DNA of 64,000 nt. Origin: Rhodococcus tukisamuensis NBRC 100609 (GTDB lineage: Bacteria; Actinomycetota; Actinomycetes; Mycobacteriales; Mycobacteriaceae). Position numbers and translations under genes: made by a program. Positions 56,184 through 64,000 of this stretch are shown here, one piece after another. The stretch is taken from NCBI RefSeq assembly GCF_001894985.1, contig NZ_BCXG01000021.1:1-64000 (forward strand). Reading direction: 5' to 3'. The first letter of the stretch is position 1; every line of letters begins with the position of its first letter. Below the pieces are notes generated by a model. The model was not told where the DNA came from and ran no database searches. It was given only the letters and a program-made list of their open reading frames with translations.

Positions 56184-57649
56184 AGCCGAGCGGAGCGACG
56201 AGGAGTGTTACAGAGCCGAGCGGAGCGACGAGGAGTGTTACAGAGCCGAGCGGAGCGACGAGGAGTGTCACCACACCCGCGGTCGTGATCGCGGCCCCGG
56301 CGTCGGGCAGCGGAAAGACCACGGTGGCAACGGGTCTGATCGGTGCACTGCGGGCCGCCGGGGACCGGGTGGCGCCGTTCAAGGTCGGTCCGGACTACAT
56401 CGACCCCGGTTACCACGGCCTGGCCGCGGGCCGGGTCGGCCGGAACCTGGACCCGGTCCTGGTGGGCGCCGACCGGATCGGCCCGCTGTACCGGCACGGC
56501 AGCGCCGGCTGCGACATCGCCGTCGTCGAGGGTGTGATGGGCCTGTTCGACGGCAAGATCTCCGACGTCGCGCCCGACGGCGCCGCCGAGGGGTCCACCG
56601 CGCAGGTGGCCACCCTGCTGGGGGCGCCGGTGGTGCTGGTCGTCGACGCCCGCGGCCACAGCCAGTCGCTGGCCGCGACGCTGCACGGCTTCGCGACCTT
56701 CGACGCCGGGGTGCGGATCGGCGGGGTGATCCTCAACCGGGTCGGCAGCGAGCGGCACGAGCAGGTGCTGCGGCAGGCCTGCGAGCGGGTCGGGGTGCCG
56801 GTGCTCGGCGCGGTCCCGCGGCTCGCCGAGCTCGCCGTCCCGTCCCGTCACCTCGGGCTGGTCACCGCCGTCGAGCACGGCGACGCCGCCACCGACGCGG
56901 TGGCCGCGATGACGGAGCTGATCGCCCGGCACGTGGACCTGGCCGCCGTGCGCGCGCTGGCCCGCGCGGGGGCGCCCGGCCCGGCCTGGGACGCCGTCGC
57001 CGAGGTGGGCGGGCCCGGCCCCGCCGCACCGGTGGTGGCGGTGGCGGGCGGCGCGGCCTTCACCTTCGGCTACGCCGAGCACCGCGAGCTGCTCGAGGCC
57101 GCCGGCGCGCGGGTGCGGGTGTTCGACCCCACCGTCGAGCAGCTGCCCGCCGGCACCGCGGCGCTGGTGCTGCCCGGCGGCTTCCCCGAGGAGCACGCGC
57201 CGCAGCTCGCCGCGAACGCGGAGCTGCTGACCTCGGTGCGCGAACTGGCCCGGCGCGGGATGCCGATCCACGCCGAGTGCGCGGGCCTGCTCTACCTGGC
57301 CCGGCGGCTCGACGGGCACCCGATGGCCGGTGTCATCGGGGTCGACGCCCAGTTCGGCACGAAGCTGACCCTCGGCTACCGCGACGCGGTGGCGCTGGGG
57401 GACTCCGTGCTGCTCGAGGCCGGTGCCCGGGTGACCGGGCACGAGTTCCACCGCACCCGTCTCGACGTCACCGAGGTGGACGGCTGGACGCCCGCCTGGG
57501 GCTGGCGGGCCGCGGGGGCGTCGACCCGGGAGGGCTTCGCCGGCGGCGGCGTGCACGCGTCGTACCTGCACACGCACCCGGCCGGAAGTCCGCGGTCGGT
57601 GCGCCGATTCGTGGACGCAGCAACAGAATTCGAGGTATCTCATGGGTGA
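56177..57649 (+). CDS. cobB: Cobyrinate a,c-diamide synthase (CobB/CbiA)
   Basis: A glutamine-dependent amidase of the a and c side chains of cobyrinate or hydrogenobyrinate. The P-loop is 'VIAAPASGSGKTTVATGL' and the glutaminase Cys lies in 'HAECAGLLYLA', with a late 'HASYLHTHPAG'. From the ATG at 56177 (overlapping the cobO stop) it has 490 residues, of which the first 30 are three copies of EPSGATRSVT encoded by a DNA repeat. A GTG at 56267 would drop the repeat and give a family-like N-terminus, so the start is uncertain. Confidence 0.92.
   Translation: MVEPSGATRSVTEPSGATRSVTEPSGATRSVTTPAVVIAAPASGSGKTTVATGLIGALRAAGDRVAPFKVGPDYIDPGYHGLAAGRVGRNLDPVLVGADRIGPLYRHGSAGCDIAVVEGVMGLFDGKISDVAPDGAAEGSTAQVATLLGAPVVLVVDARGHSQSLAATLHGFATFDAGVRIGGVILNRVGSERHEQVLRQACERVGVPVLGAVPRLAELAVPSRHLGLVTAVEHGDAATDAVAAMTELIARHVDLAAVRALARAGAPGPAWDAVAEVGGPGPAAPVVAVAGGAAFTFGYAEHRELLEAAGARVRVFDPTVEQLPAGTAALVLPGGFPEEHAPQLAANAELLTSVRELARRGMPIHAECAGLLYLARRLDGHPMAGVIGVDAQFGTKLTLGYRDAVALGDSVLLEAGARVTGHEFHRTRLDVTEVDGWTPAWGWRAAGASTREGFAGGGVHASYLHTHPAGSPRSVRRFVDAATEFEVSHG
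56183..56272 (+). repeat. Three tandem 30-bp repeats at the cobO/cobB junction
   Basis: Units 56183-56212, 56213-56242 and 56243-56272. The first two are identical; the third differs in its last bases (TGTCACC for TGTTACA). Each unit contains GAGCGGAGCGACGAGGAG, which includes a ribosome-binding-like GAGGAG. In the cobB frame each encodes EPSGATRSVT. Confidence 0.9.
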
Positions 57650-58007
57650 TCTGGTGGTAGGAATCGGCGTCCGGGACGGCATGGACCCGGACGTGGTGCT
57701 CGCCGCGATCAGCGAGGTGATCGACGACCCGCAGGACCTCTTCGCACTGGCGACGCTCGAGCGCAAGGCCACGGAGTCGTCGATCGCCGTCGCGGCCGCC
57801 GAGCTCGGGGTGCCGGTGCTCGGCTTCACCGCCGACGAGCTCGAGGCGGTCGAGGTGCCCACCCCGTCGGGCCGGGTCGCGGACGCGGTCGGCACGCCCA
57901 GCGTCGCGGAGGCCGCGGCGGTGCTCGGTTCGGGCGGCGGCGACCTGCTGGTGCCCAAGCGCGCCAGAAATGGCGTGACCGTGGCGGTGGCCCGTAATGT
58001 CTGGTGA
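57642..58007 (+). CDS. cobE: CobE/CbiG C-terminal-like cobalamin biosynthesis protein
   Basis: A 121-residue protein of the CobE/GbiG_C fold: 'LVVGIGVRDGMDPDVVLAAI' at the N-terminus, 'DLFALATLERKATESSIAVA' and a final 'VPKRARNGVTVAVAR'. CbiG C-terminal domains take part in ring contraction and opening of cobalt-precorrin-5A; CobE stands alone in aerobic-type pathways. The ATG overlaps the cobB stop by 8 bp. Confidence 0.85.
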   Translation: MGDLVVGIGVRDGMDPDVVLAAISEVIDDPQDLFALATLERKATESSIAVAAAELGVPVLGFTADELEAVEVPTPSGRVADAVGTPSVAEAAAVLGSGGGDLLVPKRARNGVTVAVARNVW

Positions 58008-58040
58008 CCTACGAGACCTACCCCTGTGAAGGAGACCGAA

Positions 58041-59267
58041 GTGCCTGCAGCGGCCGCTGACGAGCCCAACTACCTGGTTGGACTCAACCTGACCGACCGT
58101 CGGGTGGTGGTCGTCGGCGGCGGCACCGTCGCCCAGCGTCGACTCGGACTGCTCGTCGCGTCCGGCGCGCGGGTGCACGTGGTCAGCCGGGCCGTCACCC
58201 CGGCGGTCGAGGGGATGGCCACCGGCGGCCAGATCACCGTCGAGCTGCGCGACTACGCGGACGGCGACCTGGACGGCGCCTGGTACGCCATCGCGTGCAC
58301 CGACGAGCCGGAGACCAACGCCGCGGTCGTAGCCGAGGCGGAGCGCCGCCGGATCTTCTGCGTGCGCGCCGACAGCGCCCGCAACGGCACCGCCGTCACC
58401 CCGGCCACCGCGACGTTCGACGGCCTCGAGGTGGGCGTGCTCGCCGGCGGCCGGCACCGGCGCTCGGCCGCCGTGCGCACCGCGATCGTCGACGCGCTGC
58501 AGTCCGGGTCGATCTCGGACGACGCCGAGCCGCACGTCGCGGGCGTCGCGCTGGTCGGCGGCGGCCCCGGCGACCCGGACCTGATCACCGTCCGCGGCCG
58601 GCGGCTGCTGGCCCGCGCCGACGTGGTGGTCGCGGACCGGCTGGCCCCGCCGGAGCTGCTGGCCGAACTCGGCCCGCAGGTCGAGGTCATCGACGCCGCG
58701 AAGATCCCGTACGGCCGGGCGATGGCGCAGGAGGCCATCAACGCCGCGCTGATCGACAACGCCAAGGCCGGCAAGTTCGTGGTCCGGCTCAAGGGCGGCG
58801 ACCCGTACGTCTTCGGCCGCGGCTTCGAGGAGCTCGAGGCCTGCGCGGCGGCCGGGGTCCCGGTCACCGTGGTGCCCGGCATCACCAGCGCCATCTCGGT
58901 GCCGTCCGCGGCCGGCATCCCCGTCACCCACCGCGGCGTCACCCACGAGTTCGTGGTGGTCAGCGGGCACGTCGCGCCGGACCACCCCGACTCGCTCACC
59001 GACTGGTCGGCGCTGGCCCGGCTCAAGGGCACCCTGGTGCTGCTGATGGCCGTCGAGCGGATCGAGAAGTTCGCGGACGTGCTGATGGCGGGCGGCCGGC
59101 CCGCCGAGACGCCGGTCACCGTGGTGCAGGAGGGCACCACCCGCTCGCAGCGGGTGCTGCGCGCCGACCTGGCGACCGTCGCGGCCCGGGTCCGCGAGGA
59201 GGAGATCCGGCCGCCGGCGATCATTGTCATCGGGCCGGTGGCGGGCTTTTCTGTTGACGCTGGGTAA
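58041..59267 (+). CDS. cysG: Siroheme synthase-like fusion: precorrin-2 dehydrogenase + uroporphyrinogen-III C-methyltransferase
   Basis: A 408-residue bifunctional enzyme at the entry to corrinoids and siroheme. The N-terminal NAD-binding domain has 'VVVVGGGTVAQRRLGLLVAS' near residue 23 (precorrin-2 oxidation). The C-terminal SAM methyltransferase has 'LVGGGPGDPDLITVRGRRLL' near 171, 'VRLKGGDPYVFGRG' and 'VPGITSAISVPSAAGIPVTH'. GTG start at 58041, 6 nt after AAGGAG; a start 15 bases earlier overlaps that site. Rv2847c is the M. tuberculosis counterpart. Siroheme also serves sulfite reductase. Confidence 0.94.
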   Translation: MPAAAADEPNYLVGLNLTDRRVVVVGGGTVAQRRLGLLVASGARVHVVSRAVTPAVEGMATGGQITVELRDYADGDLDGAWYAIACTDEPETNAAVVAEAERRRIFCVRADSARNGTAVTPATATFDGLEVGVLAGGRHRRSAAVRTAIVDALQSGSISDDAEPHVAGVALVGGGPGDPDLITVRGRRLLARADVVVADRLAPPELLAELGPQVEVIDAAKIPYGRAMAQEAINAALIDNAKAGKFVVRLKGGDPYVFGRGFEELEACAAAGVPVTVVPGITSAISVPSAAGIPVTHRGVTHEFVVVSGHVAPDHPDSLTDWSALARLKGTLVLLMAVERIEKFADVLMAGGRPAETPVTVVQEGTTRSQRVLRADLATVAARVREEEIRPPAIIVIGPVAGFSVDAG

Positions 59268-59270
59268 CGT
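59265..59270 (+). promoter_or_regulatory. Possible -10 element for leaderless efpA transcript
   Basis: TAACGT overlaps the cysG stop codon and ends 8 nt before the GTG at 59279; no ribosome binding site lies between. Confidence 0.4.
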
Positions 59271-59278
59271 GATCGTCC

Positions 59279-60757
59279 GTGCCTGAAACCACCGCAGTGA
59301 AGTACCCCGTGACCACGAGGGCATTCGGGCTGGCCATCGTCGTCCTCGGCGGCATGCAGCTCATGATGGTGCTCGACGGCACCGTCGCCTCCCTGGCCCT
59401 GGCCCGCATCCAGGACGACCTGGTCCTGAGCGACTCCGGCCGGAACTGGGTGATCACCTCGTACGCGCTGACCTACGGCGGCCTGATGCTGCTCGGCGGC
59501 CGGCTCGGCGACGCGTTCGGGCGCAAACGGGTCTTCATCGGCGGTGTCGCGCTGTTCACCCTGGCCTCGCTGTTCTGCGGGATCGCGGTGGGGGAGTTCA
59601 CCCTGATCGCCGCGCGCGCCCTGCAGGGCGTCGGCGCCGCGATCGCCTCGCCCACCGCGCTGGCCCTGGTCGCGACGACGTTCGCGCCGGGCCCCGTGCG
59701 CAACCAGGCGATCGCCATCTTCGCGGCGATGACCGGGATCGGGTCGGTCACCGGCCTGATCGTCGGCGGGGCGCTGACCGAGGTGTCCTGGCGGTGGATC
59801 TTCCTGATCAACGTGCCGATCGGGCTGCTGATCATGGGGCTGGCATTCGGCTCGCTGGTGGAGACCAGCGCCGAGCGACTGCGCCTGGACGTCCCCGGCG
59901 CGATCCTCGCGACCCTCGGCTGCACCGGCATCGTGTTCGGGTTCACCGAGGGCGCCGAGCTGGGCTGGGCGAGTCCCGCGGTGATCGTCGCACTGGTCGG
60001 CGGCGCCGCGCTGCTGGCGGCGTTCCTCGTCGTCGAGCGCCGGGCCGAGAACCCGCTGCTGCCGTTCTCGCTGTTCCGCAACCGGGACCGGGTCGCGACG
60101 TTCGCGGCGATCGCGCTCGTCGGCGCGGTGATGTTCAGCCTGGCCCCCTTCGTCGCGCTGTTCGTCCAGGACATCCTCGACTTCACCCCGCTGCGCGCCG
60201 GCCTGGCGTTCGTGCCGTTCGCGTTCGGGCTCGGCGCGGCGGCCTTCGTGGCGTCCAAGCTGGCGGTGCGGATCCAGCCGCGCTGGCTGGTGGTGACCGG
60301 CACCGTGATCACCGCGCTGGGGCTGTTGTACGGCTCCACGCTGGACTCCTCGTCGAGCTACATGCAGGACATGTTCGCGCTGGTCGTGGTGATCGGCTTC
60401 GGCGTGGGCCTGGCCGTCGTGCCGCTGCCGCTGTGCGCGATCGCCGGGGTCGGGCAGCACGAGATCGGCCCGTTGGCCGCGATCGCCCAGGTGGCGCAGG
60501 TGCTGTTCGGCCCGATCGGGTTGGCGATCGTCGGCGCGATGGCCACCTCGCGGACCCTCTCGCTGGGCGGCATCTCGGGCCCGGCGGCCGACATGACGCC
60601 GGACCAGCTCGACGCACTGAGCTCGGGCTACACCTTCGCGCTGCTCGGCTGCGCGATCTTCGCCGCGCTGGCTGCCGTCGTCGCGCTGTTCATCCGGTTC
60701 ACCCCCGAAGAGGTCGCGCAGGCGCAGGCCGCGGAGAAGGCCGCGCAGGAGGCGTAG
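59279..60757 (+). CDS. efpA: EfpA-family (QacA/DHA2) MFS efflux pump
   Basis: A 492-residue transporter with 14 predicted membrane segments, the counterpart of M. tuberculosis EfpA (Rv2846c), which also follows cysG. Shared stretches include 'SWRWIFLINVPIGLL', 'GGLMLLGGRLGDAFGRKRVF' (motif A) and 'RALQGVGAAIASPTALALVA'. EfpA exports drugs and may transport lipids. The N-terminus is about 35 residues shorter than the mycobacterial protein. GTG start. Confidence 0.92.
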   Translation: MPETTAVKYPVTTRAFGLAIVVLGGMQLMMVLDGTVASLALARIQDDLVLSDSGRNWVITSYALTYGGLMLLGGRLGDAFGRKRVFIGGVALFTLASLFCGIAVGEFTLIAARALQGVGAAIASPTALALVATTFAPGPVRNQAIAIFAAMTGIGSVTGLIVGGALTEVSWRWIFLINVPIGLLIMGLAFGSLVETSAERLRLDVPGAILATLGCTGIVFGFTEGAELGWASPAVIVALVGGAALLAAFLVVERRAENPLLPFSLFRNRDRVATFAAIALVGAVMFSLAPFVALFVQDILDFTPLRAGLAFVPFAFGLGAAAFVASKLAVRIQPRWLVVTGTVITALGLLYGSTLDSSSSYMQDMFALVVVIGFGVGLAVVPLPLCAIAGVGQHEIGPLAAIAQVAQVLFGPIGLAIVGAMATSRTLSLGGISGPAADMTPDQLDALSSGYTFALLGCAIFAALAAVVALFIRFTPEEVAQAQAAEKAAQEA

Positions 60758-60773
60758 GCGGCTGCGCCGCCCG
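60755..60773 (+). repeat. Stop-codon-embedded GC hairpin repeat, copy 3
   Basis: TAGGCGGCTGCGCCGCCCG. It begins with the TAG stop of efpA and differs from copy 1 by one base in the loop. Confidence 0.6.
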
Positions 60774-60877
60774 GGCGCGGATGTCCTAGACCCGTCAAAC
60801 GCGCACGAGCAGCGAAGCTGCCGGGTCTGGCGGCGCGCGGCGCCCGAAATGTCCTGGCTGAACGGTCCGCCGCGCCG

Positions 60878-60883
60878 TAATGT
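60878..60883 (+). promoter_or_regulatory. -10 element for the hen1-pnkp unit
   Basis: TAATGT ends 7 nt before the GTG of hen1, with TGGCTG 17 bp upstream as a weak -35. There is no ribosome binding site, so the transcript is probably leaderless. Confidence 0.45.
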
Positions 60884-60890
60884 GCGCTCG

Positions 60891-62285
60891 GTGCTGCTCA
60901 CACTGACCGCCACTGCAACAGTCGATCTCCCGGACGCCACGGACCTCGGCTACCTTCTGCACAAGCATCCCGACCGGGTGCAGGTGTTCGAGCTGACTGT
61001 GGGCACCGCGACCGTGCTGTACCCGGAGTCGACGCCGGCGCGGTGCACCGTGGCGTTGATTCTCGACGTCGACCCCATCGAGTTGGCGCGCAGCAAGTTC
61101 CGCCGAGGCAGTGACGGTTTCGCGCTGGGCCAGTACGTCAACGACCGACCGTACGCCGGGTCGTCGATGCTGGCAGTTGCCCTGTCGAGGGTGTTCAAGT
61201 CCGCGCTGGCAGGGGTCTGCAAGACGCATCCCGACCTTGCGGAAACGGTGATGCCGCTGCACGTCACGATCCCGGCGATGCCGGCCCGCGGCGGAGCCGA
61301 CCTGCCCGGCCGGCTCTTCGAGCCGCTCGGCTGGGACGTGACGGCGGAGCCGCTGCCGCTGGACGAGACGATTTCGCAGTGGGGCGACGCGGACTACGTC
61401 CGACTGGAACTGAGCGGCACCGCGACCCTGTCGGCGGCACTGCGCCACCTGTACGTGCTGCTGCCGGTGCTCGACGACGTCAAGCACTACTGGGTCGGCG
61501 AGGAGGAGGCCGACAAGCTGGTGCGGATGGCCGGCGAGTGGCTTGTCGATCATCCTGAGACCGGGCTCATCGCCTCGCGGTACCTGGCGCACCGCCGCGA
61601 ACTGGTGGCCTCGGTCGTCGATCGACTGGCCGAGGAGGCCGCGGTGCCCGGCGACGAGGTGCCCGCATCCAATGCGAGCCTGGCCCAGCTGCGCCAGGAT
61701 GCTGTGCTGACGACCCTCGAGGACCTCGGCGTGGCCAGGGTCGTCGACCTGGGCTGCGGCGAGGGCCGACTGCTGCGGGAGATGCTGGCCCGGCCGGCGT
61801 TCACCAGGATCGTCGGCGTGGACGTCAGCGACAGCGCCCTCCGCAGGGCGGAACGACGGCTCGGCATCGACGAGCTGCCGGATCGTCAGCGGGACCGGAT
61901 CGCGCTGCTGCAGTCCTCGGCCACCTACCGCGACGCTCGGCTTCGCGGCTTCGACGCGGTGGTGCTGATGGAGGTCGTCGAGCATGTCGACGAGCCACGA
62001 CTGCCCGCACTGGTGCGGTCGGTGTTCGGCGACATGCGGCCGCGAGTCGTACTGGTGACCACGCCCAACGCCGAGTACAACGTGCTCTACCCGAACCTCG
62101 CGCCGGGCGCCTTTCGGCATCCCGATCACCGGTTCGAGTACACCCGAACGCAATTCGAGTCCTGGGCGTCGGAGATCGCGGCCACCCACGGCTACGACCC
62201 GACCTTCACCGGGATCGGCGAGAACGACGAGACCCACGGCGCGCCCACCCAGATGGCCGTCTTCACCCGAAAGGAGGGATCGTAA
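60891..62285 (+). CDS. hen1: Bacterial Hen1 (3'-terminal RNA ribose 2'-O-methyltransferase)
   Basis: A 464-residue protein. The bacterial Hen1 N-terminal domain begins 'LLTLTATATVDLPDATDLGY', and the C-terminal methyltransferase has SAM motif 'DLGCGEG' (Asp286) and the diagnostic Mn-binding set Glu361-x-x-Glu364-His365 with His410 or His413. Hen1 methylates the 2'-OH at a cleaved RNA before Pnkp ligates it, so that the repaired tRNA resists the same ribotoxin. The GTG at 60891 matches the family start; an ATG at 60849 adds 14 unrelated residues. Confidence 0.93.
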   Translation: MLLTLTATATVDLPDATDLGYLLHKHPDRVQVFELTVGTATVLYPESTPARCTVALILDVDPIELARSKFRRGSDGFALGQYVNDRPYAGSSMLAVALSRVFKSALAGVCKTHPDLAETVMPLHVTIPAMPARGGADLPGRLFEPLGWDVTAEPLPLDETISQWGDADYVRLELSGTATLSAALRHLYVLLPVLDDVKHYWVGEEEADKLVRMAGEWLVDHPETGLIASRYLAHRRELVASVVDRLAEEAAVPGDEVPASNASLAQLRQDAVLTTLEDLGVARVVDLGCGEGRLLREMLARPAFTRIVGVDVSDSALRRAERRLGIDELPDRQRDRIALLQSSATYRDARLRGFDAVVLMEVVEHVDEPRLPALVRSVFGDMRPRVVLVTTPNAEYNVLYPNLAPGAFRHPDHRFEYTRTQFESWASEIAATHGYDPTFTGIGENDETHGAPTQMAVFTRKEGS

Positions 62286-64000
62286 GTGAGCGTCTTCGAG
62301 ATCCCCGAGCCGTCGCTGGTCGTGCTCGTGGGAATCAGCGGATCAGGCAAGTCGACCTTCGCAGCCGAACATTTCGGTCCCTACGAGGTGATCTCGAGTG
62401 ACCACTGCCGCGGGCTGGTCAGCGACGACCCGAACTCGCAGGCCGCGACGGCCGACGCATTCGAGGTGCTCGAGTTCGTTGCGACCAAGCGCCTGCGCGC
62501 CGGGAAGCTGACCGTCGTCGACGCCACCAGTGTCCAACCGGCGGCCCGCAAGAAGCTGATCGACCTCGCCCGCCGCCATGACGTGCTGCCCGTGGCGATC
62601 GTGCTCGACGTGCCCGAACCGGTGTGCGCGGAGCGCAATGCGGCCCGTGGGGACCGAGCCTTCGACCGCGCCGTGCTGCGTCGTCAGCATCAGCAGCTCA
62701 CCCGGTCGCTGCGAGGCCTCCCGCGCGAGGGTTTCCGCGTCGTCCACGTGCTCGACGGGGTCGAGGCGGTCGAGTCGGCGCGGTTCGTCCGGCAGCCGCT
62801 GCGCAGTGACCGCCGCGACCTGCGCGGGCCGTTCGACGTGATCGGCGACATCCACGGCTGCCTCGGCGAGCTCGAAACGCTGTTGGGGGCGCTGGGATAC
62901 ACGGTGCTCCGTGACGAGCGGGGCCGGGCGGTGGACGCGGTTCCGCCGGCCGGGCGGACCGCGGTCTTCGTCGGCGACTACGTCGACCGGGGACCGGACT
63001 CGCCCGGTGTGCTTCGGCTGGTGATGGGGATGGTCTCCGCCGGGCATGCACTCGGCGTCCCGGGGAACCACGAGAACAAACTGGTGAAGGCGCTGCGCGG
63101 GCAGAAGGTCAGCACCACGCACGGTCTCGACCGCACCCTCGAGCAGTTGGCGGCAGAGCCGGAACAGTTCCGCCGCCAGGTCGCGGACTTCTGCGACGGA
63201 CTGGTCGCACACCTTGTCCTGGACGAGGGACGCCTCGTCGTCGCGCACGCAGGACTGAAGGAGGAGTACCACAATCGCGCATCGGGCCGGGTGCGCAGCT
63301 TCGCGCTCTACGGCGAGACCACAGGCGAGACAGACGAGTTCGGCCTTCCGGTGCGATACCCCTGGGCCGAGGACTACCGGGGCGAGGCGGTGGTGCTCTA
63401 CGGGCACACGCCGGTGCCGGAGGTGCGCTGGCTCAACCGCACCGCGTGCCTCGACACCGGATGCGTCTTCGGTGGCGCGCTCACCGCGATGAGATACCCG
63501 GAGCGCGAAGTGGTGTCGGTGCCCGCCGAGCGGCAGTGGTACCGACCGGTGAAGCCGCTGCACCAGCCCGAGCCCGATCCGCAGGCCCTCGACATCGACG
63601 ACATCCTCAGGGTCGGGGGAGTGGAGACGGCGACACGCGGGCGGATCTCGGTTCGCCCGGAGAGTGCGGCGGGCGCGCTCGAGGTGATGAGCCGCTACGC
63701 GGTGGACCCGCGGTGGCTCACCTACCTCCCACCGACCATGGCGCCGTGCGCGACCTCCACGCTCCCGGGGTTGCTCGAGCACCCGGCCGAGGCCTTCGCC
63801 GCTTATCGAAAGTCGAAGGTGGGCAAGGTGATCTGCGAGGAGAAGCACATGGGGTCGCGGGCGGTGGCACTGGTGTGTCGCGACGCGTCCGTTGCCGCGG
63901 CGCGCTTCGGGGTCGGCGACGGGCTGTCCGGGATGGTGCACACCCGGACCGGCCGGCGCATGTTCGGCGAGTCGCAGACCGAGCTGCTGGTCGCCCGGAT
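62286..64000 (+). CDS. pnkp: Polynucleotide kinase-phosphatase-ligase Pnkp (3' end cut by the window)
   Basis: GTG directly after the hen1 stop; 571 codons are visible and the frame is still open at the window end (the characterised clostridial Pnkp is about 870 residues). The kinase domain has the P-loop 'GISGSGKST' with Lys22. The metallophosphatase domain has 'GDIHG' (Asp188, His190), 'GDYVDRGPDS' and 'GNHENK'. The adenylyltransferase domain begins with the Lys520 motif 'EEKHMGSRA'. Together these heal and seal broken RNA ends. The order and abutting genes match known Hen1-Pnkp cassettes. Confidence 0.93.
   Translation, partial: MSVFEIPEPSLVVLVGISGSGKSTFAAEHFGPYEVISSDHCRGLVSDDPNSQAATADAFEVLEFVATKRLRAGKLTVVDATSVQPAARKKLIDLARRHDVLPVAIVLDVPEPVCAERNAARGDRAFDRAVLRRQHQQLTRSLRGLPREGFRVVHVLDGVEAVESARFVRQPLRSDRRDLRGPFDVIGDIHGCLGELETLLGALGYTVLRDERGRAVDAVPPAGRTAVFVGDYVDRGPDSPGVLRLVMGMVSAGHALGVPGNHENKLVKALRGQKVSTTHGLDRTLEQLAAEPEQFRRQVADFCDGLVAHLVLDEGRLVVAHAGLKEEYHNRASGRVRSFALYGETTGETDEFGLPVRYPWAEDYRGEAVVLYGHTPVPEVRWLNRTACLDTGCVFGGALTAMRYPEREVVSVPAERQWYRPVKPLHQPEPDPQALDIDDILRVGGVETATRGRISVRPESAAGALEVMSRYAVDPRWLTYLPPTMAPCATSTLPGLLEHPAEAFAAYRKSKVGKVICEEKHMGSRAVALVCRDASVAAARFGVGDGLSGMVHTRTGRRMFGESQTELLVAR

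Noticed and set aside
56183-56272. CRISPR array
   Set aside because: The 30-bp units are directly adjacent with no spacers and are in frame with cobB.
58253-60940. 895-codon open frame on the minus strand
   Set aside because: Antisense shadow of cysG and efpA, both of which have clear family motifs.

Overview
This 64 kb window is chromosomal DNA of a high-GC mycolic-acid actinobacterium, most like Rhodococcus/Prescottella or Nocardia. The evidence is the strong GC3 bias, frequent GTG/TTG starts, mycothione reductase, an EfpA-type efflux pump, a Rip1-type protease and a gene order (M23 peptidase-rpsB-tsf-pyrH-frr-cdsA-rlmN-dxr-rip1-ispG-GNAT-PBP-map, then mtr-mqo-chlD-cobO-cobB-cysG-efpA) that follows the Mycobacterium tuberculosis Rv2891-Rv2846c block. 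No rRNA, tRNA, insertion sequence, prophage or CRISPR array was seen.

Layout. 1-4.1 kb: end of a probable beta-keto acid cleavage enzyme, a small serine hydrolase, both subunits of a 3-oxoacid CoA-transferase and an acyl-CoA ligase, which together look like a route through acetoacetate. 4.1-8.4 kb: a DUF732-like lipoprotein, a ferric-siderophore reductase behind an IdeR-type iron box, a Bcr/CflA drug exporter, xerC and a secreted M23 peptidase. 8.7-26.2 kb: the conserved translation, lipid, isoprenoid and cell-wall core (rpsB, tsf, pyrH, frr, cdsA, rlmN, dxr, rip1, ispG, PBP), interrupted by an alpha-galactosidase/sugar-transporter pair. 26.2-38.5 kb: an accessory segment between PBP and map, with a frameshifted gene, a tyrosine phosphatase, an NTF2-like protein behind a KstR-type steroid operator, an amino-acid permease, a GAF-LuxR regulator facing an acyl-CoA ligase, a dienelactone hydrolase-like gene, a GlxA regulator, a permease relic, a possible 41-residue microprotein and a MarR/MFS drug-efflux pair.

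38.6-45.3 kb: map, cobQ, a GntR-controlled ABC exporter with a perfect operator, a pseudo-hydrolase and a SulP anion transporter. 45.4-49.2 kb: a sulfur module. A 22-codon leader peptide with three consecutive Cys codons precedes an isopenicillin-N-synthase-like oxygenase and metQ-metN-metI, so the operon is probably under cysteine-responsive attenuation. 49.2-53.3 kb: mtr with a hydrolase, and mqo. 53.4-59.3 kb: a cobalamin riboswitch followed by chlD, cobO, cobB, cobE and cysG. 59.3-64 kb: efpA, then a Hen1-Pnkp RNA end-repair cassette that runs off the window.

The best leads are the poly-Cys attenuator with its oxygenase-MetQNI operon, the exact KstR operator, the Hen1-Pnkp cassette, a family of hairpin repeats that begin in the TAG stop codon of the gene they follow, the 3 x 30 bp repeat at the cobO/cobB junction, and the possible microprotein at 36.2 kb.
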